A DNA stretch of 50,249 bases from Pedobacter zeaxanthinifaciens (GCF_003313335.1 NZ_QMHP01000004.1:271804-322052); one strand, 5' to 3'. Positions 34,144 to 44,322 are shown, numbered from the stretch's first letter. The notes: generated by a model not told the origin, from the letters alone. Made by a program: numbers and translations.

Positions 34144-35136
34144 CTATTTTAGCCAGTTATTCTCTTTGTACCACCTTACAGTTTCGTCTAATCCCTTTTC
34201 TAAATTGTAATGAGGTTCAAACTGTAAATCCTTCTTTAAATTTTCTATGTTGCAAGCCCAATTAGGTGCTGTTAACTCTTTAATTTTCTCTTTATTAAGT
34301 GTAGGCGTTTTGGCGCTGTTTGCATAAATGGTATCCATAAAGCTGGCTAAACCTTTAATTATACCCATGGGGATATGCATTTTAAGCGTTTTTTTATTTA
34401 AAGCTCTTTTTATTTCTTCAGCTAAAGCATATCTGTTGTAGCTTAGTCCGTCGGAAATGTTATAAGTTTTATGCTCAATATCCGATTTTAAAAAACGGAT
34501 GATGATCTCGGCCAAATCTTTCACGTAAATGAAGCTCAGCTGTTGACTGAACCTTCCAATGTAAGGCTCTAATCCTTTGTTAATGGTTTTGAAGAGGATA
34601 AAAATATCTTTCTCCCTAGGGCCATAAACCGCAGTTGGTCTTACTATAATTAGCGGAAGATTTTCAATATGGTTGAGGTACTCTTCTGCCAATTTTTTGC
34701 TCATACCGTAAAAAGTTACGGGTTGGGCAGGGGTATTGTCACTAATGGTATCGTTAAAATCTGTTATTGGCCCAATGGCCGCCAGGCTACTTACAAAAAC
34801 AAACTTTTCCAGCTTATAATTTACCAAGGATGCCGCCAACGCTAAGTTTCTGCTATACTCGGCATTTACCCTATTGTACTCTTGTAGTGTTTTGGCCTTT
34901 GTAGTGCCTGCAGCATGTATAATGTAGGCATATTGTTTGGCCTCTAACTCAGCTTTGAGTTCATCTACAGCGCTAAAGTTTAAATTAACGTAATTAACCG
35001 GAAGGTTTTTAAGGTGCGAAGTATTGCTATTTGGACGAACCGCTGCGTATACTTCTAGGCCATTTTCAATTGCTGTAACAATTAAGTGGTAGCCTACAAA
35101 TCCGCTAGCGCCAGTAATCAATACTTTTTTGCTCAT
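34144..35136 (-). CDS. NAD-dependent epimerase/dehydratase-type SDR, candidate 3-ketosphinganine reductase (CerR-like)
   Basis: This extended SDR of 330 residues has the nucleotide-binding GASGFVG at 9-15 and the catalytic Y143-x3-K147 in YGMSKK, with an upstream serine segment FVFVSSLAAIGP. In Caulobacter an SDR/epimerase-like protein, CerR, reduces 3-ketosphinganine in ceramide synthesis. This gene's place just after the serine palmitoyltransferase and GNAT-fold genes suggests the same role. A sugar-nucleotide epimerase is the alternative. The start at 35136 (MSKKVLITG) was preferred to the one 6 codons upstream because it opens directly with the first strand. Confidence 0.75.
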   Translation of the reverse strand: MSKKVLITGASGFVGYHLIVTAIENGLEVYAAVRPNSNTSHLKNLPVNYVNLNFSAVDELKAELEAKQYAYIIHAAGTTKAKTLQEYNRVNAEYSRNLALAASLVNYKLEKFVFVSSLAAIGPITDFNDTISDNTPAQPVTFYGMSKKLAEEYLNHIENLPLIIVRPTAVYGPREKDIFILFKTINKGLEPYIGRFSQQLSFIYVKDLAEIIIRFLKSDIEHKTYNISDGLSYNRYALAEEIKRALNKKTLKMHIPMGIIKGLASFMDTIYANSAKTPTLNKEKIKELTAPNWACNIENLKKDLQFEPHYNLEKGLDETVRWYKENNWLK

Positions 35137-35235
35137 TTTTATTCGGCTTACCAATTCCCCCGAAAAGAAAGTAAGGAAAGCACCTGTTTAATTAATTTTA
35201 ATCTACTAGTCGTGGGTAATCACTACGCCCCAACT

Positions 35236-36357
35236 TTATATGTCTTTTTCTAAAATTCTGTATTCTCGATAAAGCTGACCACCAATATTTTCAATTGGGC
35301 GGTTAACCATCTCATTGTCTTCTAAAGTCCAGCTAGCTTCAGCATATTGGAAATTTCTTGCTTTGAAAGCTTTAATGATTCTTCCGTATAAGCAGGCTTC
35401 AATGCCCAATTTCCTGTAACCATCAATTACTCCTAACAACAAAATTCGGATACCGTTGATTTTCTTTTTTCCTAACAATAATTTTAACAGGCCAGTAGGG
35501 AAAAGTCTGCCTCTTTTAATCTTGATTAGAATTTGGTTGATATCTGGAATTGCCAAGGCGAACCCGACAATTTTACCTTCCTGCTCAGCGATGTAACAAA
35601 AGTCAGTATCTAGTACTAATTTTAAATCATTAGCAGTATAGTCAAACTCTTTGTCGGTCATAGGTACAAAACCCAAATTTTTATCCCAAGCTTTGTTATA
35701 AACTTCCCTTAGTGCCGCAGCTTCTTCCTTAAATTTCTTAAGGTTAATTTTCCTGATAACAATATTGCTGCGCTGTAACCTATTTTCTAATCCTTCTAAC
35801 AGGCTCACAGATCTGTCGTTGTAATTGCCCGCAGTGTATTTGTAGGCTCTTAAGTCAACTTTTTTGGCAAAGCCGAAATCTTCCAGTAAATCTAAATAAT
35901 AAGGTGCATTGTAAGGCATCATGGCAACCGGAGGTCCATCAAAACCTTTGATTAGCAAGCCACAAATATCATTAGTGGAAAAATTAACGGGACCCATAAT
36001 TTTGGTTTGTCCGTTTTCTTTCAACCAATTTTGTGCTGTTTCAAGCAACTGCCTACTTACATTTTTATCGTTAACACAATCAAAAAAACCGAAGAAGCCT
36101 TCTTTTACATTTTTGGTAGTGTTGTGGTTACCGTTAATGATGGCTGCCACTCTACCAACTATCTTATCTCCTTCATAAGCTAAAAATGCCTGAAGTTTAG
36201 CATGCTCGTAAAAAGGATGCTTTCCTGGCGTAAGCATATCACGCTGAGCAATGTGCAGCTCAGGTACATAAAATGGATCGTTTTTATAAAGCTCATGCGG
36301 AAAATCGATGAACTTTGCCAATAATTTTTTGCCTGTTACAGGTACAATTTGTGCCAT
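35236..36357 (-). CDS. GNAT-fold protein, candidate bacterial ceramide synthase
   Basis: The 373-residue soluble protein has an N-terminal segment with DFPHELYKNDPFYVPEL (about 18-34) and DMLTPGKHPFYEHA. Its centre has a PVNFSTNDICGLLIKGFD stretch near 120, and a C-terminal GNAT-like acyltransferase part follows (about 240-370: AEQEGKIVGFALAIPDIN, then GVIDGYRKLGIEACLYG). It begins 1 base after the serine palmitoyltransferase stop, so it is co-translated with it. In Caulobacter the ceramide synthase bCerS is a GNAT-superfamily protein near spt. I infer that this gene acylates sphinganine or 3-ketosphinganine. Homology to bCerS was not tested. Confidence 0.7.
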   Translation of the reverse strand: MAQIVPVTGKKLLAKFIDFPHELYKNDPFYVPELHIAQRDMLTPGKHPFYEHAKLQAFLAYEGDKIVGRVAAIINGNHNTTKNVKEGFFGFFDCVNDKNVSRQLLETAQNWLKENGQTKIMGPVNFSTNDICGLLIKGFDGPPVAMMPYNAPYYLDLLEDFGFAKKVDLRAYKYTAGNYNDRSVSLLEGLENRLQRSNIVIRKINLKKFKEEAAALREVYNKAWDKNLGFVPMTDKEFDYTANDLKLVLDTDFCYIAEQEGKIVGFALAIPDINQILIKIKRGRLFPTGLLKLLLGKKKINGIRILLLGVIDGYRKLGIEACLYGRIIKAFKARNFQYAEASWTLEDNEMVNRPIENIGGQLYREYRILEKDI

Positions 36358-36358
36358 C

Positions 36359-38135
<1,777 letters not shown>

Positions 38136-39032
38136 ATGAATAACCTGGTGAATGGGCAGTGCGCCGAAAAAGATTTGGTTAACGGTGGTAAAATGAATGT
38201 GTTTACCAGTGCTGAAATTAAGCCAATGATGCGCTTTAATGAACCATTTCGTTCGAATTCATTTGCCATAATGCTAGTAAAAAGCGGCACTTTAATTTTC
38301 CAAAGTAACTTCGCTAAAAATACTTTAAAGGCTCAGGATGTTTATTTGGTAACGCCTGGAAGTATCTGTGAGTTGCTGCACATGTCGGCCGATGTTGAAT
38401 TTATAACACTGGGATTTAAGCGGGATTATTTGAAGGAGCAGGGTGTATTTTTAAATGGGGCGGAAATAGTGCATTTATTTTCTTCGGATTTGGCACATAA
38501 ATTTTCTTTAAGCGAGGAAGAATTTAAAGAACTTGAGTTTGCGCTGCTTTCGCTGAAGAAAAAGATTAACCTTCCTGAAGCTACACCTCATTTTAGGGAT
38601 ATTATACGGCACAGTTTTATTTCTGTACTTTACGAGATTTTGCTCGTGTACAGCAAGCATCGGGTGTTTGTATCTGTAAAGCTTAACCGCCAGGAAGAGC
38701 TTACTACCAATTTTTTGAATTTACTAAGTGAGCATTTTAAGAAAGAGAAAAGGGTACAACATTACGCTAAGGAACTTTATGTAACCTCTAGGCACTTGTC
38801 GCAGGTGGTGAAGCAGGTTACAGGCAAAACTGCTGGAGAAATTATTGACGAGATGTTAATCAACGAAGCCAAGGTTTTGTTGTCTTCTCATGTGATGAAT
38901 GTATCGCAAGTTGCTGATGAACTCCAATTCAGTGATCAATCTTTTTTTGGGAAGTTTTTTAAAAAATATACAGGAGTTTCGCCGTCTGTTTACCGGTCTA
39001 ATAGTACTATTGCTATTAACCCACCATTTTAA
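38136..39032 (+). CDS. AraC-family transcriptional regulator
   Basis: The 298-residue product has an N-terminal cupin-like sensing region (about 20-150, with the segment VKSGTLIFQSNFAKNTLK) and a C-terminal AraC double helix-turn-helix (about 195-290). The second helix pair is marked by VSQVADELQFSDQSFFGKFF and the end motif KKYTGVSPSVYR. It is transcribed away from spt across a 571-base gap, so it is a candidate regulator of the sphingolipid genes, but AraC genes are often placed next to unrelated genes. The ATG at 38136 was kept; a second in-frame ATG 19 codons in is possible. Confidence 0.9.
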   Translation: MNNLVNGQCAEKDLVNGGKMNVFTSAEIKPMMRFNEPFRSNSFAIMLVKSGTLIFQSNFAKNTLKAQDVYLVTPGSICELLHMSADVEFITLGFKRDYLKEQGVFLNGAEIVHLFSSDLAHKFSLSEEEFKELEFALLSLKKKINLPEATPHFRDIIRHSFISVLYEILLVYSKHRVFVSVKLNRQEELTTNFLNLLSEHFKKEKRVQHYAKELYVTSRHLSQVVKQVTGKTAGEIIDEMLINEAKVLLSSHVMNVSQVADELQFSDQSFFGKFFKKYTGVSPSVYRSNSTIAINPPF

Positions 39033-39182
39033 GTCGAAAATAATGTTCCATAAGAGCTTCGTTTTCCAAAATAATGCTGTCGGATTTTAAATGTTTTTGA
39101 AATTTTGAATTGATTTATTTACGTATTGTAAAAACGCCGATAAAACTTGAGGTTTGTTACGTAATATTTTGATTTTAAGCAG

Positions 39183-39190
39183 TAAATTTG
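39183..39190 (+). promoter_or_regulatory. Candidate -7 element (TAAATTTG) for the OsmC gene
   Basis: TAAATTTG matches TAnnTTTG and ends 14 bases before the ATG at 39205. The best upstream TTTG (39153-39156) is 26 bases away, slightly too far. Confidence 0.4.
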
Positions 39191-39204
39191 CGAAAATTTA
39201 AGGT

Positions 39205-39609
39205 ATGGCAACGTCAAAAATAACTTACCAAGGTAGTTTAAGAACTGTTTCGGTTCATCTCTCATCAGGGAATGAAATTATTACTGACGCACCCATCGAT
39301 AACCAGGGAAAGGGAGAGGCTTTTTCGCCTACCGACTTGTTGGCAACTTCTTTAGGAAATTGTATGCTTACCATTATAGGCATTGCAGCAAAAAACTATG
39401 ATTTTAGCATTGATGGCGCTACTGCCGAAGTAACCAAAGTGATGGCGCAAGATCCTAGGCGTGTTAGCGAGATTCATGTAACCCTACAGTTTCCAGCTAA
39501 CGCATATTCGGAAAAACAAAAGGCAATCATTGAGCGTTCAGCTAAGACATGCCCGGTTTCATATAGTTTGCACCCCGACATAAAACAGGAGTTAACGTTC
39601 CTATATTGA
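39205..39609 (+). CDS. OsmC-family thiol peroxidase-like protein
   Basis: OsmC/Ohr proteins reduce organic hydroperoxides with two cysteines. The 134-residue product has both: C53 in SLGNCML and C116 in KTCPVSYSLHPD, with the family stretch FSPTDLLATSLGNCM. The pattern is the OsmC branch rather than Ohr. It lies 48 bases before mqo and may share its transcript. The physiological substrate is unknown. Confidence 0.92.
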   Translation: MATSKITYQGSLRTVSVHLSSGNEIITDAPIDNQGKGEAFSPTDLLATSLGNCMLTIIGIAAKNYDFSIDGATAEVTKVMAQDPRRVSEIHVTLQFPANAYSEKQKAIIERSAKTCPVSYSLHPDIKQELTFLY

Positions 39610-39642
39610 TTTTTATAGCCCAAAACAAAAGTTGAGGGAGTT

Positions 39643-39650
39643 TATATTTG
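39643..39650 (+). promoter_or_regulatory. Candidate -7 element (TATATTTG) for mqo
   Basis: TATATTTG matches TAnnTTTG and ends 7 bases before the mqo ATG. No -33 TTG is at the usual distance. It could allow mqo to be transcribed apart from the OsmC gene. Confidence 0.35.
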
Positions 39651-39657
39651 GTTTAAA

Positions 39658-41175
39658 ATGAGCAAGAAAAAAAAGACGGTTGTGGAAACCGACGCAGATG
39701 TTATTTTAATAGGTGCCGGTATCATGAGTGCTACGCTTGGCGTACTGCTCAAGGAACTGAATCCTGAATTAAGTATAGAGATTTATGAACGTTTAGATGT
39801 AGCGGCAGCCGAAAGTTCTGATGCATGGAATAATGCAGGTACGGGTCACTCGGCTTTTTGTGAGCTTAACTACACGCCTCAAAAGGCTAACGGCAGCGTT
39901 GATGTTAAAAAGGCGGTTTCTATTGCAGAATCTTTTGAGGTATCGAAACAATTTTGGACTTATTTGTTGGACAAAGGCATTGTAAACGATCCTTGTTCTT
40001 TCATCAGAAATATTCCTCATTTGAGTTTTGTTTGGGGTAAAAAGAATGTAGAATATCTGAAAACTCGTTACACCAACCTGAAATCATGCAATCTTTTTTC
40101 AGAGATGCAATACAGCGAAAATCCAGCGGAGATAAAAGAATGGATTCCGCTAGTGATGGAAGGTAGGGACGATAATGAACCTATTGCAGCTACCAAAGTT
40201 GACTTGGGTACGGATGTGAATTTCGGCTCTTTAACTAGGGAGATGTTCAATTACCTAGCTAAACAGGATAGGGTAACTTTGCATTTCCACCACGAGATAC
40301 GTGATTTAGACCAACAAGATGACGGCACTTGGGAAGTAAAAGTGAAAAACTTAGACAGTGGAAAAAGGAAAAAGCGCCTTGCTAAATTTGTATTTATTGG
40401 CGCTGGAGGTGGTTCCTTGTTATTGTTGGAGAAAGCCAATATTAAAGAAGGCAAAGGGTTTGGTGGATTCCCTGTAAGTGGCCAGTGGTTAAAATGTACT
40501 AACGAAGAGGTAATTGCCCGCCATCATGCAAAGGTGTATGGAAAGGCAGCAGTTGGCGCTCCTCCAATGTCGGTGCCACATTTGGATACTCGTATCATTA
40601 ACGGAAAGCAAGCGCTACTTTTTGGTCCATACGCCGGATTTTCTACCAAATTTTTGAAAAACGGATCTTACTTCGATTTAGCGGCTTCTATCAAGTTCAG
40701 CAACATTAGACCAATGATCTCTGCCGGACTAAAAAGTATTGATTTAACGAAGTATTTGATTGAGCAAGTGCGTCAGTCGCCTGAAGACAGGTTTGAAGCC
40801 TTAAAAGAATACATGCCTAATGCTGAATTTAAGGATTGGGAGTTGGAAATAGCGGGGCAGCGAGTACAGGTAATTAAGAAAAAACCTAGCGGTGGTGGTA
40901 TTTTAGAGTTTGGAACAGAAGTGGTAAGTGCAGGAGATGGTTCTATCGCAGCTTTATTAGGGGCTTCGCCAGGTGCTTCAACAGCGGTTTCAATTATGCT
41001 TGATTTGTTGAATAGATGTTTTAAAAAGCAAATGCAAACTGCGGATTGGCAAAGTAAAATAAGGGAGATGATTCCTAGCTTCGGTCAAAAATTAGCTGAA
41101 GATGATGAGCTTTGTCAAGAAATTCGTCAACGCACATCTGCGGCGTTAAAACTTAACGAAGGTGCTTTGTGCTAG
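39658..41175 (+). CDS. mqo: Malate:quinone oxidoreductase
   Basis: Mqo is a membrane-associated FAD enzyme that oxidises malate to oxaloacetate and passes electrons to quinone, bypassing NAD-dependent malate dehydrogenase. The 505-residue length is normal. The FAD-binding dinucleotide fold is at the N-terminus (VILIGAGIMSATLG, about 15-28). Family stretches include SSDAWNNAGTGHSAFCELNYTP near 55 and GGFPVSGQWL near 270. The C-terminal end has LLGASPGASTAVSIML, as in Mqo proteins. A bidirectional terminator follows. Confidence 0.95.
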   Translation: MSKKKKTVVETDADVILIGAGIMSATLGVLLKELNPELSIEIYERLDVAAAESSDAWNNAGTGHSAFCELNYTPQKANGSVDVKKAVSIAESFEVSKQFWTYLLDKGIVNDPCSFIRNIPHLSFVWGKKNVEYLKTRYTNLKSCNLFSEMQYSENPAEIKEWIPLVMEGRDDNEPIAATKVDLGTDVNFGSLTREMFNYLAKQDRVTLHFHHEIRDLDQQDDGTWEVKVKNLDSGKRKKRLAKFVFIGAGGGSLLLLEKANIKEGKGFGGFPVSGQWLKCTNEEVIARHHAKVYGKAAVGAPPMSVPHLDTRIINGKQALLFGPYAGFSTKFLKNGSYFDLAASIKFSNIRPMISAGLKSIDLTKYLIEQVRQSPEDRFEALKEYMPNAEFKDWELEIAGQRVQVIKKKPSGGGILEFGTEVVSAGDGSIAALLGASPGASTAVSIMLDLLNRCFKKQMQTADWQSKIREMIPSFGQKLAEDDELCQEIRQRTSAALKLNEGALC

Positions 41176-41199
41176 TACGCTAACGTTGAAATAGCGATA

Positions 41200-41241
41200 A
41201 AAAAAATCGGCTTATTCCATTTGGGACAAGCCGTTTTTTTT
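41200..41241. terminator. Bidirectional terminator between mqo and ytxJ
   Basis: CGGCTTATTCC at 41208-41218 pairs with GGGACAAGCCG at 41223-41233, with nine Watson-Crick pairs plus G-U pairs. A T-run follows at 41234-41241 and an A-run precedes it, so it can work for mqo on the plus strand and ytxJ on the minus strand. Confidence 0.8.
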
Positions 41242-41257
41242 GATGCCGATATATTTG

Positions 41258-41587
41258 TTATACGAGTTCAGCTACTTCATCTGCAGAGATATCACTATGA
41301 GAGGCATCTAAAATACACTCGCCATCTTTAATTAATAACAGCTGTGGTGATTCGTGATATACCTTGAAAGTTTCCGCAATGTAGGCAGAAACATCTCTAT
41401 GATTGATAAGATCTAAGAAATAGAAACTTACTTGACCAGGAATTACATCCCAGTCTCTCTCAAAGCTGCGTTTAGCCATTAAACTGATTGAACAGCGTGT
41501 GCTGTGTTTAAATATAACGCTATAGCCTTCAGCATTTTTAATGCTGTCAATTTGTGAAGTTTGATTTAAATCTGTCCAATTATGCAT
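41258..41587 (-). CDS. ytxJ: YtxJ, bacillithiol-system redox protein
   Basis: YtxJ is a thioredoxin-fold monothiol protein linked to the bacillithiol redox buffer, which many Bacteroidota use. The 109-residue product has the family pattern FKHSTRCSIS with C32, then VSFYFLDLINHRDVS and a cis-proline region HESPQLLLI. The length is normal. Its ATG follows the stop of the small lipoprotein gene by one base, and the AAGGAGAT of that gene's end serves as a Shine-Dalgarno sequence, unusual in this window. Confidence 0.9.
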   Translation of the reverse strand: MHNWTDLNQTSQIDSIKNAEGYSVIFKHSTRCSISLMAKRSFERDWDVIPGQVSFYFLDLINHRDVSAYIAETFKVYHESPQLLLIKDGECILDASHSDISADEVAELV

Positions 41588-41588
41588 C

Positions 41589-41711
41589 TTATCTCCTTCT
41601 TCCTTTAGCTTCAGGGTAAGAGCTATAGGCAGGGCATAGACGGTTTGAGCAAGATTCTAGTATTGCAATTGCACAGAATGCGAATAACAATAGAATAGCT
41701 ATTTTCTTCAT
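41589..41711 (-). CDS. Small lipoprotein of 40 residues, upstream of ytxJ
   Basis: This short gene encodes 40 residues: a charged start (MKK), a hydrophobic stretch (IAILLLFAFCAIAIL), a lipobox-like ESC with C21, and a short tail SNRLCPAYSSYPEAKGRRR. The tail with CPAY and a basic end resembles small Bacteroidota lipoproteins I have seen, though I cannot name a family. Its stop codon TAA lies one base before the ytxJ ATG, so the two are translationally linked. The encoded tail is too short for an enzyme. Confidence 0.75.
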   Translation of the reverse strand: MKKIAILLLFAFCAIAILESCSNRLCPAYSSYPEAKGRRR

Positions 41712-41796
41712 TTTGTTGATTTTGAACTACTAAAGTAGGAAAAAGTTACAAGTTAAACGTAAAATTTGAAAAATCCGTATAAAGCAATTGGTTTGC

Positions 41797-42288
41797 TTAC
41801 AAATTTAATGCGTATTCCACCATCTTTAACGCGGTAATTGCTGCTTCATCACCTTTATTACCATGCTTTCCGCCTGCACGGTCAATGGCTTGCTGCTCAT
41901 CATTAGTAGTAAGCACGCCAAAAATCACTGGTTTGCTATATTTAATTCCTACGTTGGTAATCCCTTGAGATGCTGCTTCGCAAATGAAATCAAAATGCTT
42001 CGTATCGCCCTGTATCACGCAGCCAATGCAAATTACGGCATCAACATCTTTTCTCTTGTTTAGTAAAATATCGGCTGCGCCCGCCAATTCAAATGTGCCT
42101 GGTACAGTTAAAGAAAGAATGTCCTCTTCACTAACTTCATGTTTAATTAGCGTGTCGAATGCTCCTTGATAAAGTGCTCCGGTTATTTTTGCGTTCCACT
42201 CGGCTACAACAATAGCAATTTTAAAGCCTTTGCCCGATGGAATAGTGGTATGTGAAAAATCTGATAGGTTTTTAAGGTGTGTTGCCAT
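41797..42288 (-). CDS. ribH: 6,7-Dimethyl-8-ribityllumazine synthase
   Basis: RibH makes the lumazine precursor of riboflavin from a ribityl-aminouracil and a butanone phosphate. The 163-residue product has VVAEWN near 28 (substrate site), SLTVPGTFELAGAA near 65, CIGCVIQGDTKHFDFI near 90 (with the catalytic histidine), and GVLTTNDEQQAIDRAGG near 125. All match the family. The start at 42288 (MATHLKNLS) was chosen over one 13 codons upstream, because that extension shows no family sequence and overlaps the promoter. No other riboflavin gene is in the window. Confidence 0.95.
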   Translation of the reverse strand: MATHLKNLSDFSHTTIPSGKGFKIAIVVAEWNAKITGALYQGAFDTLIKHEVSEEDILSLTVPGTFELAGAADILLNKRKDVDAVICIGCVIQGDTKHFDFICEAASQGITNVGIKYSKPVIFGVLTTNDEQQAIDRAGGKHGNKGDEAAITALKMVEYALNL

Positions 42289-42292
42289 GGCA

Positions 42293-42300
42293 CAAATATA
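42293..42300 (-). promoter_or_regulatory. Candidate -7 element (TATATTTG) for ribH
   Basis: TATATTTG on the minus strand matches TAnnTTTG and ends four bases before the ribH ATG. A TTG at 42327-42325 is 24 bases upstream, one over the usual range. The box overlaps codons of the alternative upstream start, supporting the start at 42288. Confidence 0.5.
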
Positions 42301-42345
42301 AGGTTTTACTTGTTGGCGGCGAAACAATTGCTTTGGAGGTAAGCC

Positions 42346-42376
42346 AAAAAAAAGCCCCGACTAATTGTCGAGGCTT
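42346..42376 (-). terminator. Intrinsic terminator of the TPR-protein gene
   Basis: On the minus strand the stem AAGCCTCGAC (42376-42367) pairs with GTCGGGGCTT (42361-42352), with one mismatch, followed by a run of Ts. It lies 24 bases after the TPR gene stop and separates that gene from ribH. Confidence 0.85.
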
Positions 42377-42400
42377 CAGTATCTCTAAAAAAGAGTTATG

Positions 42401-43069
42401 TTATTTTGCTTGAGCAGCCGCTCTTGCAATGTAAGCATCAATCATTTGTGCTTCCTGACTGTTAGGGAACTCAGCTTTGATTTTGCTATATGCTTCTTCA
42501 GCAGCTTTAAAATCTCTCAAATTCTCGTTTACCAAGCCCAATTTTTTAAGGAATAAAGGAGAAGTAAAGTTGTTTGTAGATTTGTCTACCGCTTTTTTGT
42601 AATACGTAGCCGCTTGTTTGTAGTCTTTTAGCTCACTGTAAGCATCACCCAATAGGCCTAAAGCTAATGGATCAATAACAGCGCTGCCTGTTGTGCTATA
42701 TTTACTTAACGCATCAACTGCTTTTTTGTATTCTCCTTTACGAAGATAAAGACCACCTAAATAAAGGTTAGCCAAATTAGCAGATTTAGTATTTTCGTAT
42801 TCTTCAGCAATTTTTTCCAAACCTGCATAGCCGCCCTCACCTTTGATTGCTTTATCAGCTAAAGAATCTATACCAACAAATTGCTCTGCTTTGAACATTT
42901 CTTTAGATGCATCTTCTGCTCTATTTTTCAAATAAACACCTTGGTACCAAATAAAAATACCTGCTAAAACAATGATTGCAGCAGCAATAAAAGCCAGGCT
43001 TTTTGTGTTTTCTTGTATAAATGAACCTTTTTTAACTGCTTGTGCAGTTTCTTTTTCTGTTGAAGACAT
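42401..43069 (-). CDS. TPR membrane protein (YfgM-like)
   Basis: The 222-residue product has a cytoplasmic N-terminus, one transmembrane helix (about 25-43, AFIAAAIIVLAGIFIWYQG) and periplasmic tetratricopeptide repeats. The repeats are seen in YLGGLYLRKGEYKKAVDAL and LGDAYSELKDYKQAATYYKKA. The layout resembles YfgM, a chaperone-network partner at the Sec translocon. The start at 43069 (MSSTEKE) is favoured by the promoter just upstream, which leaves the alternative start at 43111 outside the transcript. Confidence 0.82.
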   Translation of the reverse strand: MSSTEKETAQAVKKGSFIQENTKSLAFIAAAIIVLAGIFIWYQGVYLKNRAEDASKEMFKAEQFVGIDSLADKAIKGEGGYAGLEKIAEEYENTKSANLANLYLGGLYLRKGEYKKAVDALSKYSTTGSAVIDPLALGLLGDAYSELKDYKQAATYYKKAVDKSTNNFTSPLFLKKLGLVNENLRDFKAAEEAYSKIKAEFPNSQEAQMIDAYIARAAAQAK

Positions 43070-43093
43070 TTTTATTTTAAAATTAAAGGATTG

Positions 43094-43123
43094 CAAAAAT
43101 ACATTTTTCAATTAAAGTATCAA
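43094..43123 (-). promoter_or_regulatory. Bacteroidota-type promoter for the TPR gene
   Basis: TTG (43123-43121), a 19-base spacer and TATTTTTG (43101-43094) on the minus strand match the consensus with the optimal spacing. This is one of the best promoters in the window and fixes the gene start at 43069. Confidence 0.65.
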
Positions 43124-43199
43124 CTCTTTTTAAATCATTTGTTTAAGCGGCTGCTAAATAGTTTGTGAAACTTAGCTATGCGAGCTAGCAGAAAATGGG

Positions 43200-43207
43200 T
43201 AACTTTG
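43200..43207 (+). promoter_or_regulatory. Candidate -7 element (TAACTTTG) for recF
   Basis: TAACTTTG matches TAnnTTTG and ends 11 bases before the ATG at 43219. It would exclude the upstream ATG at 43195. A -33 element at normal spacing was not found. Confidence 0.4.
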
Positions 43208-43218
43208 GTACATCTGTT

Positions 43219-44322
43219 ATGTGGCTTAAAAATCTAACCCTTTTAAATTTTAAAAACTATAATGCTGCCGATTTGAAGTTTTCAAGTACGGTGAATGCTT
43301 TTGTTGGAAATAATGGGGCAGGTAAAACCAATTTGCTGGATGCTATACATTATTTGTGCCTTTGTAAAAGCTACTTTAACCCAATAGATAGTCAACAGAT
43401 AAAAACAGGTGAGGATCTTTTTTTAGTGCAGGGCGATTTTGATAAAGATGAAAAAAATGAGAAGATTTCCTGCGGCCTAAAACGTAACCAGAAAAAATCT
43501 TTTAAGAGGAATAAAAAGGAATACGATAAACTTGCTGATCACGTTGGCCTGTTTCCGGTGGTGATGATATCTCCCTATGATATTAACATAATTATGGACG
43601 GCAGTGAAGAGCGGCGGAGGTTTATCGATAATGTTATATCGCAAACGGATAGCAGGTATTTAGACGAGTTAATTGTGTATAATAAGCATTTGCTTAACCG
43701 GAATGCATTGTTAAAACAAGTTGCGGCAACTAGAACGTTGGATGTAGCCTTGTTGCAAATTTTAGATGAGCAATTGGTTAACTCTGGAAATATCATCTTT
43801 CAAAAAAGAAAAGAGTTCTTGTTGGATTTTATCCCGTTGTTTGATCAGCATTACAGATTTTTAACCAACGAGGCCGAGCAAGTTTCACTTACTTACCAAT
43901 CGCAACTTAACGAGCAGCCCTTTGAAACGCTTTTAGCCCAGTCGATTGACAAGGACCGGATACTTGAGCGCACAACTACCGGGATACACAAAGACGAGCT
44001 GCAGTTTGAAATTGCTCAAATGCCTTTGAAAAAATTTGGATCACAGGGGCAACAGAAGTCGTTTTTAATTGCATTAAAACTAGCGCAATACAGCTATCTG
44101 CAAAAATTCAAGAAGTTTAAGCCGCTATTATTGCTTGATGATATTTTTGATAAATTGGATCAGCACCGTATACACAAGCTAATGGAAATGGTTTCTCATC
44201 ACGATTTTGGGCAAATATTTATCACTGATACAGATAAAAAAAGGGTGAAGGCGGTTTTTGATGAAATAAATGTTGGTGTAGATTTGTTTGATGTAGCCGA
44301 AGGGAGTGTAGCCAATGCGTAA
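43219..44322 (+). CDS. recF: DNA repair/recombination ATPase RecF
   Basis: RecF is an SMC-like ATPase that, with RecO and RecR, loads RecA on gapped DNA. The 367-residue product has Walker A GNNGAGKT at 30-37, the GSQGQQKSFLIALKLAQ signature near 278, and Walker B LLLLDDIFDKLD near 308. The start at 43219 (MWLKNLTLLNFKNY) matches the family beginning. The 3' end overlaps the DUF721 gene by 8 bases, so the two are translationally coupled. Confidence 0.95.
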   Translation: MWLKNLTLLNFKNYNAADLKFSSTVNAFVGNNGAGKTNLLDAIHYLCLCKSYFNPIDSQQIKTGEDLFLVQGDFDKDEKNEKISCGLKRNQKKSFKRNKKEYDKLADHVGLFPVVMISPYDINIIMDGSEERRRFIDNVISQTDSRYLDELIVYNKHLLNRNALLKQVAATRTLDVALLQILDEQLVNSGNIIFQKRKEFLLDFIPLFDQHYRFLTNEAEQVSLTYQSQLNEQPFETLLAQSIDKDRILERTTTGIHKDELQFEIAQMPLKKFGSQGQQKSFLIALKLAQYSYLQKFKKFKPLLLLDDIFDKLDQHRIHKLMEMVSHHDFGQIFITDTDKKRVKAVFDEINVGVDLFDVAEGSVANA

